From positions 6,602,744 through 6,666,743 of the forward strand of contig OX419759.1 of the NCBI GenBank assembly GCA_948567375.1: a stretch of DNA of 64,000 bases, written 5' to 3'. The notes below the pieces were generated by a model. It was not told where the DNA came from. It worked only from the letters and a program-made list of their open reading frames with translations, and ran no database searches. Made by a program: the position numbers and the translations under genes. Shown here piece after piece: positions 37,031-47,930 of the stretch (the first letter of the stretch is position 1; every line of letters begins with the position of its first letter). The DNA comes from Lunularia cruciata (Eukaryota; Streptophyta; Marchantiopsida; Lunulariales; Lunulariaceae).

Positions 37031-37674
37031 AAGGCAACTTGGGAGAAAACAACTAACTTGACCAATGCACCAATGTTTGTGCAATCTTCAATGCAATCTT
37101 TTGAGCAACAACTTTGCAATGAGGACGTTGCGTCTTAGATGAAGAGAGGTCTATAATACCATTAGCTACTCAAATTAGCTAAATGTGAAAATTGGTTTGG
37201 TAATATTTTTTGTGATGTTATACATGATTGTCTACATTGAGTGGATAGAGGAGTCACCAAAAGAGTACTTTCATTAATAGGATAGAGGCAAAAAATGCAT
37301 TGAAAACCTAAGAGCCAATTCCAGAGGCCTAAACAAAAGAATTAGGCATAAAATTGGAATCTTATCTCTCTTTGGGCAAAAATATTATCTGTAAGTCCCT
37401 AGTGTTTCTTGTTGAGATCTTTCCAATGATATCACTTCCATTCTATTTTGAGATTTCTACAAAAAAAATTCCCAAAATATTCCTTTTGGTAAAATTTGTT
37501 TGACCAACCAAATGGAACTTTGGTTGACATATCACCAATCCATTTATATAATATAAAGCTAGAGCTCTCTGAGAGGGGTTCTTCTCCGCTATATTTTAAA
37601 GTTGGAGTACTTCTTTGGGACATTGAGGTATTAGAGATTTCAATCTTATGTTCTTCTGTCTTTGGACTGTTACA
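37031..37674 (+). mobile_element. Element E, right remnant and LTR
   Basis: 37031-37140 continues the B-family pol end (ATWEKTTNLTN, then EQQLCNEDVAS), matching element B at 9838-9925. A purine-rich tract and a diverged B-family LTR follow at about 37150-37674, ending GACTGTTACA. E is the outermost and probably oldest layer here; the LTR is the last retrotransposon sequence before gene space. Confidence 0.72.
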
Positions 37675-39629
37675 CTACCTTTGCTGAAATTACTTCTAAC
37701 TTAGCTATTACTAAATTTAGCTACATATCATTAACTCAATATCACCAAAATACTACTAGAGACTTGTGTACACCTTAAGGAGCTAAAGCCACAAAGTTTG
37801 CAAACTGTTACATGAAACTATTTCAACTTTCGTTGTCCTTACCATTCACCAACTATTTTCTTATGTAAGTTTTGGCATGGAGCCATTAGTACATTGGAGC
37901 GACTAAATGGCCAAGGTTTGCAAGGGGCTATGTGATAATATGTTAGACATACATCTCCGTTGCTATTTATCAAGGTATTTATCAAGGTTCAATGGCCAAG
38001 GTTTGCAAAGGGCTTTGTGATGATAGTTCTTGAAAAGCCGACCTCATAGAACACAAGAAGGATGAGAAGACCCCGGGAAAACCGGACAAGGGAGAATGAT
38101 GCTAGGCCCCCAATGATAAGTTAGACATAAAGCTCCTCTGTATTTATCACGGCATTTGATTGTGTTTTATAAGTTGAAGGGGTCAAGTGGTGAATTCCTA
38201 TCGCAATTCACCACTTGAGCAAGTTGTAATAGACAAGGGAGTTTCCTCAATCCCTCAATACTTACTTCTACAACTAAACGAGTGCTTCATCTAAGGCGTC
38301 GATTTTAGACGGACCACCTCCCCAGTGTGGTGCGAAGTATATCAACCGTAGATCAAGATAAACTTAATCTGACCAGCAGCGTAATTCTAGCAACTGCACC
38401 TGGTCAAAAATTGCAGAACTTCTGTGAACTGTCATCCTAGATTCTACGAGTCATCGTGGATATTCAGGGGATAAAACAGTAACTTGTAGGTATGCGTATG
38501 TCTACGTTGAGCGTAGGTGCTCAAAGAACAGCCCATTTGCTTCTGACAGTAGAAAAACCTTGGTCCGGTGAAAAACTTTCCGTTCAGATTGGATACTAAC
38601 AGGAGAGAACTGAGGTTATTCGCCACCAGGAAATGGGAATAGCCTGTTTCCGATTGGACTTGCGTGGAGGAAATGTCATGTTTTGTTTTGTCCACGTAAC
38701 CGCCGCCGGAGAAGAAACGTCCAACGTGGTGGATAGCGATGTCTTTCGGCGAACGTAAACGGACTTGAAGCTCCAGCGCTCTGCACCGGGCACTCCTCCC
38801 GGAATAGACTTTGAGGTACCGGGTGCTTTACAGAACTTTGAAATTTCAAGGAATGTTTCCCGGGAGCTACCTGCAAGTTGTCCGTAAAATATCCTCTGAA
38901 TCCCGGGACGGTCCACAATCTGCCGGAGCATTCTATTGTGCAAAGTTTACTCTTTACCGAGTTTGTCTATAAGCGAGAATCCCAGTAAGGCACTAGTGCA
39001 GAGTCCTCTTATCACAGAGTGAGTCTGCCTCCTAGCAGCCGATAATCACAATAAGGCACTAGTGGGCAGAGGAGAGGTCCTGAGATGAAAGAAAAGTCAT
39101 GGAGACCAGGTTGATGATGGAGGCTGGCGAGAAGGCGACAATTTAGAATCGTGTCTGCACACAAGAGCTGAGGGCGAATCTCGTGGAGGGACCGACACAG
39201 CTTCTTCTTGCGGTGGCCCTGATTGGGATTGTTTACGACTATGCAGCGCTTCTGGCTTTGTCCTAAGTTGAGGAAATGGTGGAGTAAAGTAGAAAGGCAG
39301 CAATCAAATCTCCACCTTCCGTGGAACAGTGGAGTGGCTGTGATGAGGATCGGGAGCCGCTCAATCGTTGCGTGTGCGTGTAGATTTTGTTTTTCTTGGA
39401 GGGAAGGCTGGAGAGTTACGTCCCATTAGGGTAGTAATTCACCCACACTGGGAGAGCAGAGTAATGCGCGCCTAAGTATGTGGAGTGAGACTGACAGCTG
39501 AGAGGAGTACTTACTAGGCTGCTGCACTGCATAATTGGTGTATGAAGGAAGCTGGAGGGTGAGAGGAGCGGGCGAGCGTTTGAAGCTGAAATCTGAGGAT
39601 TTCTGAGAGGTAGAGCAAAATTCAGCTCG
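37675..39629. other. Junction between retrotransposon nest and gene space
   Basis: 37675-38300 is AT-rich, without coding signal. It contains two diverged copies of an ATGGCCAAGGTTTGCAA block (about 37907 and 37991) and a perfect hairpin at 38183-38218. From about 38300 CpG content rises. 38960-39080 has a repeated block with AAGGCACTAGTG at about 38986 and 39052. The last ~500 bp should hold the promoter and leader of the protease gene; I see no convincing TATA box. Confidence 0.5.
38183..38218. repeat. Perfect 14-bp inverted repeat
   Basis: TCAAGTGGTGAATT and its exact complement AATTCACCACTTGA are separated by an 8-base loop. It lies in the non-coding junction region, about 1.4 kb upstream of the protease start codon. 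Confidence 0.85.
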
Positions 39630-42600
39630 ATGACAGGAGGATGTTTGTGGAGAAGGTCAGTCGCGGCTGCGGTCGCGTTTCTTACAATTATATTTATCGT
39701 CAAGAACCCCGTGATTGAATCTGCATTGAGGACACATCTTGGCTTTGCCTTCACTCCTCTAGACATTGGCTACAACGCGAAGTCGGCGTTCTCGATTTTG
39801 GATGCGCCTTCTCGTCCGGATACTCTGAACCCCCCTCGGATTAACGAATGGAGAGACTCAAACTGTGAGTTTCCCGCCGGTCTTTATTCGCTTGCAAAAC
39901 TGTCGATGTTGAGGCAAATCCTAAAACTTCGGAGCGTAGTCCAAAGGTTGCCTACGGAGTTTGTTGGAAAACGAGCTGGATCTCAGCACAGCCAAGACAT
40001 AATCACACAACGAATACTGTAAAAAATCTAGGAATAGAAAGAATAGACCATGGTACAGAGATTCAAGAGAAGAGGCTCAGGCTCAAAACAAGAGTTTGGA
40101 GAAAAAGATACCTGGACGTATCATCAAATCCTGCAGTTTGTATGCAAATCATCGGAGCGACGCTCTTCGAATATGTACAATAATGTGTTGATAAAGAACT
40201 TCAGTGTAAATATGTCTCGGAACCGAACCACGTCTCTCGACACTATTGACACAAGCGGAGATAAATGGAGTGTCATATAGGCAGGAGTAGACCTCATAAT
40301 ACTTTCTAAGTACCACGAGCAGGATGTGTCTCGTACGATTTCCATGCTTTGCACATACTAAAATTGGCATATTCTCAACAGCGCCGGATTTGGTTCTCTC
40401 CAAGCGGCCACACGAGTACCTGGACTTGTCCACTCTCCCAGAGTACTTTGATTGGAGGAATGTAAACGGTAAATCTTCGGACTCCCTGAACAGCAGAAGT
40501 CATTGATGATGGTTTATGTGGTAATCACCTTCGCTACTTCGGTCTTTCTGGAAATCTTGTCATTTTCAGCAATCATGCCTGTACTGAGAAACTGTTGGTA
40601 TGCCGCCGACTAGGAACAAGCTACGTGACTAAGGACCTGAACCAGCACATTCCTGTCTACTGTGGTACGTAATTTGGATAATCTTCAGTTGTGATATTCC
40701 TAGGTTTACTCTCGTTTCTCGATTTTTCGGCTACTTGTTAGTATCCAGGCCACAGTAAGCTGTATGTTTTTACAAGTGTAGGCGCCCAAATCTTGCGTTA
40801 AACAGTTCCAAGCATTAGCAACAGAAGCTTGTCACGAGACTCGTTCGTCTTGCAGAGCAACACAATCATGGCAAGTTTTTATGGTGTTTGTTGCTGTGGT
40901 ATCCAAGTGTATCCATGGCTGAGTACTATGTATGTCGTTCCTTGTTGTCGTTGTTTCTCAGGGTCTTGCTGGGCACACGCGGCTTTGAGCTCACTCGCTG
41001 ACAGGCATAAAATTATACGTCGTGCTCAATGGCCTGACATCCACTACTCTATTCAAGTGTAAGAGACTGATGCTTCAATCCGACTTTTTAACGCTTCTCT
41101 AGACAGTGGAATAAATCTTAGCGGCCACAGAACATGGGGGCATGGGACGAAGAGCAACTAAACAGTTTAGCTTGTGATGTTTGGTTCTGCTCATAACACG
41201 TATGGCATTTGAAGTGTTCGCACATTAGTAAGCAGATCATATTCCCCTATAGCTGGTGTCCTTGATAGCGTTAATCAGCGTAGTAGTCAGCGTGAGATGG
41301 GGCAGACCTCATCGTCAGGTGCCGTGCACAGTGACCAATACGGAAGCATGTTACCTAACGAATATATGGTGACCACCCCGACCTTCATAACCGTTACAGG
41401 AAAGAAACCAAACCTTAGAGATCAATTTTGCCTCACTTTGGGCCGAACTCCATCCGATAAATCTTGTAAGGTGCTTATATAAAGTTTAGTGCTTACATCG
41501 AGAGACTACTTACAAATGCAAGTAATAGGTGGGGATATGACACGAATCTAGAAAGACACATAATTTCTTCACTTTACGTTCCTCATGTCATAAGGTGCTG
41601 GCATAGTAACCTGACCCTGGCTTCCTCGTGGCACAGAGTTCTGAACTGCGCACCAGAGGCCGGCTCTTGTCATGGTGGCAGCCCGCTTGATACTTTCAAA
41701 TTCATACACGAAAATGGTGGCATTCCCGAAGAAACATGTCAGGTACTACTATTTGCTGTGCATTAGATTAATGAGTGACGAACTCTTCCTAATATGTTAT
41801 CAAGCCTCTTAGTTCTGTGTGTATAGTTATTACGAGGAATTAAGGATGCTTAACACTCTGTGTAACTGATAGCTGTAAAGGTTTCTATTATGTTACTATC
41901 AACTGTATGGAAGTGGCTTGTTTACAACGGGTTGTAAATTCCATTACACAATATGATTTTGCCTAGCACTCATGAGCTTTTGAACAGAATTTCGGTAAGA
42001 GGGTTACTAGCATTCTCCCAGCTACTTCGGCACTGCGTTAGGCACTGATGAAGTCGTTTGTGCTTTCGTGAAGGCTTACCATAAGTACCGTGAGAGGACT
42101 GCTACTTATGAAATATGTGAACTTAGGTTCCTGCTTTCTATCAATTCCACTTATCTCACGCTGTTTATTTCCTTTCGTAGATTACCTTCGATTCAATTTG
42201 CATCCGTTCATGCTTGCATTTCATTCTGCATGCTCCCTAGAAAGTGGGTTCTGGATCCCCCATTCTTCGAACAGGCTCTGCTCCCATTGCTCAAATATGG
42301 TTTGGTCCTGTCACACTTCGCTCCAGCCCAGCCATTATCCACTAACGCTATGCTTTCTAATTATTCAATGCTTCCCCTTTGCTTTCGAATGCATCTTTTT
42401 ACAAGCTCGATGGTTTCCTCTTCTTTCACTTTCTGAAGTATCCTCTGTTTCTGCTTGAAAAGGCTCACTTCCTTTTTTACATGATGTATATCTTTTCAAT
42501 TATGGATGCTGCTCATGGAATGTACCAATTTTCGCTTCTGCTTTCCAACAATTTCGCTTATGTTCCGCTCTGTATATACTTGCTTAGAACCACCTTCCGT

Positions 42601-45600
42601 TCAGTTTTCCATCCCTTTCTTGCTTGCATGTCGCCGCTTCCATATGCATGTTTTCGGTTTGGTCCTAAGTGGGTTCTGGATCCCCTTTCGGTGAACCGTT
42701 TCTACTCCGATTTCTCAAATATGGTACTGTCAAATCCCAGTGCTTATACACGCGCTCCGGGGTGTCTCATAATTTTGGTCTTGAGACTTGTGCTGTTGAT
42801 GTCCTATACACTACCATTATGATACATTATGTTACAACGTCATGCTTTTTTCTCAAGATCACACTTGCTCGCAGTCACTGTACTGCAGGTACCCCCTGTA
42901 TGCAGACGTACGCATGCTTACTTCTTGAGACTTGTGCTGTTGATGTCCTGTACACTACCATTATGATACATTATGATACAATGGCATGCTTTTTTCTCAA
43001 GATCACACTTGCTCGCAGTCACTCTGTACTGCAGGTACCCCCTGTATGCAGACGTACGCATGCTTACCTCCCGACTTAACTCAGAGTTATTTACGACCTT
43101 TACTGTATTTCTGTCAACTGTCAGAGTCAGTCCAGTCAGGACGGGTTCTGTATTCCATCACACAATATTTTACCGTCGACAGCCCTGGAAGTCTCACCAC
43201 TTGTATAAGACCGGAGTTTTCTGTATGTATTACATGTTCTGTATTTTGTATAACGGAGGGTTGCAGCTCTCCTGCAGGGGACCCACTTGCTTATTGCCCC
43301 TCCCCCTCACGTGATATCGCGTAGACTATGTCTCATTTTCTCACACTAGTCTACTGCCATTTCTCGGCTCCTCCTACTCTTGTGGATGTTTTCCCTCTGC
43401 TTTTACTGCTTTTGCTCTGTTTTCCTCCTCATGATCCTAAAGTACTAATCAATGTTCTTTCGGGTATTGCCTTTCCTTGCGCATGTTTTCAATTCTGCAT
43501 CTTCAATCACCATTTCCTTCCAATTTCTTTCATCTTTCCTCCAGGGAACATTTTTAATCTTTCTGCCCTACAGCTAGTCCTACACCACCCGCTAGTTTTG
43601 CATAAGTTACAGCATTCCTCACCCCTACCATTACTGAGCAGCACTTTTGGAAGCAACCGAATTTGCCTTGGCACTCATGAGCTTTGGAACAGAAACTCGG
43701 TACAAGGTGTACTGGCATGCGCCAGCTACCTGGGAACTGCGTTGGGCACTGATGAAGTTGGTTAGTGCTTTCGTGCAGAGGCATACTATGACCGCCTGTG
43801 GGCTTCCTTCTAGTGTTCAGTGTTTAGGACTAATGCACTCATAGAGCACACTGCATTATATCCAGTCTTGTCACGCTTCGCTCAAACTCAGCCAAGATAC
43901 CATCCACTCCATCCTCAGGGGAGGGGTGGATGGTATCCACCCCACCCATCCTCCACCAAAGCTATGTTTTTCCTACTCGCTCGATAATTTTCCTCTGATT
44001 CAATTTCAAATGCTTACTCTGTTGCTGCTCCAACAGGTTGTCTTTTTCCTCCTACATGACTTGTACTAGTTCATTGCAGGTGCTACTAATCAAAAATGTA
44101 TCAATTTCCGTCCCTGCCCCTTATCACTTCCGCTTATCTTTCGTTATGTATTTCCTTGATCAGATTAACTTCAATTCAATTTGCATACGTTCATGTTTAC
44201 ATTTTATATGCACTTCATATGCACGTTGTCGGGTCCCTACTAAGTGGGTTCTGGATCCCCCGTTCGAAGAACGGCTTCTGCTTCCATTGCTCAAATATGT
44301 TACTGTCAATGCCGAAATCTGTCCGGTCAGACTTGGGTATGGAACCTGGGTTGTTTGCAACGGTTCTATGTTCTATTACACCCACGAGGACTTTCTGACC
44401 TTCTGAAGCATCTCGTTTGGTTTATGCACTGCTGTAAATATATCAGTACTGTACCTTGGCACTCATGAGCTTTCGAACAGAAACTCGGTTCGAGGGGTAC
44501 TGACATTAGACCAGCTACTTTGGCACTGATGAAGCCGTACATGCTTTCATTGTATTGCCATTGCATCTACATTTCATATGTATTGAATGTGTTCTGGATC
44601 CCCCTTTCCTCGAGAGGCTTCTGTCCTCATATATCCAATATCAGTACTGTTGCTACTTGCTACTCGCCCCTTTGAGACCTCTCGCAGGCAACATCTCTCA
44701 TTCTCTCGATCTCCTTTGATCCTCTCCCTCTGCTCTCTGTACTTTTCCCCATATTCTCCTCGGCTCTTACCTCTTCGCTTGTGCTATTCTAACCATTTGC
44801 ATATTGCAGTTCTGTGTACTTCATATTGCACTACGATAATTCCTGAGCGGCACTATTTGGAAGCAACCGAGTTTGCCTTGGCACTCATGAGCTTTCAAAC
44901 AAAAGTCAGTGCAAGGGCTCCTGGCATTCGCCCCGCTACCCGGGCACTTCATGGGGCACTGATGAAGTCGTTAGTGCTTTCATGCAGGCTTACTATGACA
45001 GTCTAATTGCTTCCTTCTAGTGTCTAGTGTTTCAGGACTTTTGCGCTCATAGAGCATGCTGTGATATACAGTATCCATCCCCAGGTTACGTTTATTTATG
45101 CTATCATTTGATCAGATGTTCGTTATCTTGTATACATTACATATCTTGCATCTCATTTGGATTCAGTGAGTTCTGAATCTCCTGTTCAGAGAACGGTTTT
45201 TGTCCTCATTTCTCTATATCCATCCCTGTCACACTTCGCTCTAGCCCAGCCATCAACCACTAACGCTATGCTTTCCTACTTGTTCAATGCTTTCTCTTTG
45301 CTTTCAAATGTATCTTCCTACTCTCCCGACGGTTTTTCCACTGCTTTCCGTATCAGATGTATCCTCCGTTTCTGCTCGGAAGGGATCGCTTCCTTTCTTA
45401 CATGATGTGTACCATTTCATTGTGGATACTGCTCATGGAATGTATCAATTGTCGCTCTTCTTTCTATCGATTTCACTTGTATTCTGCCCAGTATTTACTT
45501 GCTTAGATCAGCTTCACTTCACTTTGCATCCGATCATGCATGCATTTCATGGCTTCCATATGCATGTTTTCAGTTCGTTTGGGGTCGGTCCTAAGTGGGT

Positions 45601-47930
45601 TCTGGATCCTCCCTTCGGTGAACGGCCTCTGCTCACATTTCTCATAGATCAGTACTGTCGTACCTTGCAATGTACCAGGCAATGCTACAGAACTAGTACT
45701 GGTTCTATTGTCACTTTCTTGGCTTAGTCGCAGACTACTGATTGTGTTCAATTTGCTTATGGCTTCTCATGGATGGGGAAGAATCAGCATTAGCTATTTG
45801 TGATGCCATGTTTAGGGCCTACGGTTTAATGAAAGATAATAGTAGATTCGAGTGCGCACAATATGCTTCTGGATCTGAGGCCTAAGTTGCTGATGTTGTT
45901 TTGCCTGTCTTGAGCAGCTGTACAGAGCAGTGGATGACCTGTGTACTCCTATCAATATTTGCCGCGACTGCACGCCTCCCGTCGGAAACGCAGACTATTG
46001 TAGCCCTGTTCTGGGCTACGCTAAACATTCAGTGTCTGAATACGGACGAGTTGAAGGAGAGCTTAACATGGTAGGTTTCTGTCTTTGAGAGAACGTCTAA
46101 TCAGTTCTATGAAGGATAATTCTCCCTCGTTTCTTTATTATGAAAAGCCGTCTAAGTAGCATACCCTCTTAAGCATTGGAGTTCGCGTAGGGAAGGTAAG
46201 CCGGGTAGCGGGTATTAGTGGAGTTGACCTTCGCCACAGCATTTCCAGAATTCAAAGTAGAAAATCTTTAGTTTTGAGGGACATACCGCAACAACTGTCG
46301 CGCAAATGCGGGAAGTATCTAAAAGAGTCCCTGAAACGACATGGAAGCATTGACTTCCTTGGGTTGAATCTGAGAATCGATTTAGAACCAAATTTAGGAA
46401 TGCTCATTGATATTATTGGGATACTCGTGGTACAATGTTGGGAACGCTGCACAACATTTCTTCCAAGTTGTGGCTCTAACTACCCAGTTTTGTAGTTGGA
46501 CTCACTAAATCGTTGCATTGAAATGTGAACTCTAGGTTAAGAAAAGTAGTGTATAGCCAGAAAGTTCTATGAACTGACACTTAGAGATCAGTGGTAGCTG
46601 ACTAGCTGGTAGGGTCTTGCAAGTCGCCGTTGCTTCGTGACTGTTTATGCAGATGTAGAGAAGAGATCGGTAGCTTATATGTGACATCCATACGCTTCTC
46701 TGCTCCATGTCATCTGATCTACTCCCTTCTCCCAGATGGCTGAGATCTACGAAAGAGGGCCCATTGCTTGCAGCATAAATTCGACCATCCTTCACAAGTA
46801 CACAGGAGGAGTCATCATAGCTGAGTAAGTTTTCTTTGCTGTTTTATTACAATATGTTCTATGACAAGATGACCCCCCACAAGTGAAGCCAATCCTAATT
46901 GGCTTCACTTGTTGGGAGTCATATTGTAACTGCAGTCTGCATATAATGATTTTGAGATGTTTTTGACTGGACGGAAAAGAACTTTTAGAAAGAAAGTACA
47001 TCTTATGTGGGTGGGATAAAAGTTTATGTTCATAAAAGGAGATGATGCATGTAGCTTTCATGATGAATGCTGTGATTCTGAGCCTTGAATTTCTGGGAAT
47101 TTGAGAATATGCCTACGGGTTGTCAAGTGCTTAGTACCATGCCTTATAATAGTGTTCCACGTAAGTATCGCCCAATATTTTGCAAACAGTGCACGGAACG
47201 TGCCCATACTAGTTCAGCCTTGACGGAGGCCGTCCATGGTTCACTACTACCTATCCTCTCGTCGAATCCCCCCGTGTCTATCACGAGAAAAGGACGCAAC
47301 ATGGGTAATGTTTCATTGGTTTGTACTTGATCATCGATTGAGAGGATGTGAAGTTGAGTTCATTCTTGTATTAACGTCTCCCCTCATCACTGTTTTCAGG
47401 GCAACACCAGATACTGATCACGTTGTTAGCGTCAGCGGCTGGGGTGTGGAGAACGGTGTCAAGTATTGGGTAGTACGGAATTCTTGGGTAATAATTGTTG
47501 AACCAAGTTTGATCTCATTCTTCTTAAATGTCTTCATTTAATATTTGATAACTGTCCTCTTCACTGAACACGTATTCCTGGCTTAGCTCAGTTGACAAAA
47601 GCAGTCGTGGTGCAATCTGTTATTGGAATAATAGTATAGATATTCAGCTGGAAGTGTATAACAATATGACGGGCGTTATCCTGGTTCTTACTGCGGAAGA
47701 AGTCAGCTTTGTAAGGCAAAAACACTTCTCTGAAAGTCAGTAATGGTGTTGAGCGGTTAGTTGAGCTGATATAATGTCAATTGTATGTCCAGGGAACGTA
47801 CTGGGGAGAAAGTGGATGGTTCAGAATTATTCGAGGAGTAAATGCCCAGGACATGGAGAGAAAGTGTTCTTGGGCCATTCCAAGAGATGGTGGTCACTGC
47901 TTCTCTGCTCACGGAAACAAAAAGTGCTGA
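39630..47930 (+). CDS. Cathepsin X/Z-like papain-family cysteine protease, nine exons
   Basis: Nine exons join in frame to 347 codons plus stop: 39630-39864, 40382-40468, 40614-40664, 40962-41058, 41637-41742, 45918-46070, 46736-46824, 47400-47487 and 47793-47930. All introns are GT-AG and all phases agree. Residues 8-25 form a hydrophobic signal or anchor segment. RPHEYL begins the mature-like region; [14 protein letters not shown] holds the oxyanion Gln, the HIP mini-loop diagnostic of cathepsin X/Z, and the active Cys; [10 protein letters not shown] holds the His and RNSWG the Asn. These features separate it from cathepsin B, H and L types. The family acts as a lysosomal or vacuolar carboxypeptidase, so a vacuolar or secretory role is inferred. 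Exon 1 is the least certain exon; its start and donor were chosen because they give a signal segment and the correct phase. The ending NKKC-stop is uncharacterised. Confidence 0.88.
42781..43069 (+). repeat. 144-bp tandem duplication in intron 5
   Basis: Two nearly identical copies start TTGAGACTTGTGCTG at 42781 and 42925 and both end with GACGTACGCATGCTTAC. They differ at a handful of positions, so this duplication is much younger than the surrounding repeat array. Confidence 0.9.
43896..43937. repeat. Near-perfect 15-bp inverted repeat in intron 5
   Basis: GATACCATCCACTCC (43896-43910) pairs with GGGGTGGATGGTATC (43923-43937) with one mismatch and a 12-base loop. A third related block, GGTATCCACCCC, follows. 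Confidence 0.75.
46879..46912. repeat. Perfect 15-bp hairpin in intron 7 of the protease gene
   Basis: ACAAGTGAAGCCAAT and its exact complement flank a 4-base CCTA loop. Allowing one mismatch the stem extends to 19 bp (46875-46916). It lies just 55 bp downstream of the exon 7 donor site. Confidence 0.88.

Larger units (their letters stand above)
41743..45917 (+). repeat. Intron 5 of the protease gene: diverged repeat array
   Basis: This 4.2-kb intron is built from degenerate copies of shared blocks. One block, containing GTGGGTTCTGGATCCCC, recurs near 42243, 42669, 44242, 44588, 45168 and 45595. Another, CACTCATGAGCTTT…CACTGATGAAG, recurs near 41970, 43672, 44460 and 44880. A third, resembling GGAATGTACCAATTTTCGCT, recurs near 42100, 42517, 44095 and 45436. 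Order and spacing are partly conserved, as expected of old tandem or segmental duplication. Open frames here are short and not conserved. Confidence 0.75.

Noticed and set aside
1-38000. CRISPR array or bacterial-type operon in the repeat-rich left half
   Set aside because: Repeats are LTRs with TG…CA ends and target duplications, not short regularly spaced repeats; the context is a plant nuclear genome.
38444-38943. Open frame of 115 codons on the minus strand upstream of the protease gene
   Set aside because: No recognisable domain, mixed composition, and it lies in the likely promoter region; no splice or start context supports it.
39416-39766. Minus-strand frame of 116 codons across the start of the protease gene
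   Set aside because: It is the shadow of exon 1, which has in-phase downstream exons and a signal segment.
42068-45727. Many 100-150 codon open frames on the plus strand in intron 5
   Set aside because: They overlap in different frames, follow the repeat blocks, and the flanking exons join in phase across the whole intron.
47575-47630. tRNA-like GGCTTAGCTCAGTTGAC sequence
   Set aside because: Looks like an A box, but no B box (GGTTCGAATCC type) or acceptor stem follows; it lies in intron 8 of the protease gene.
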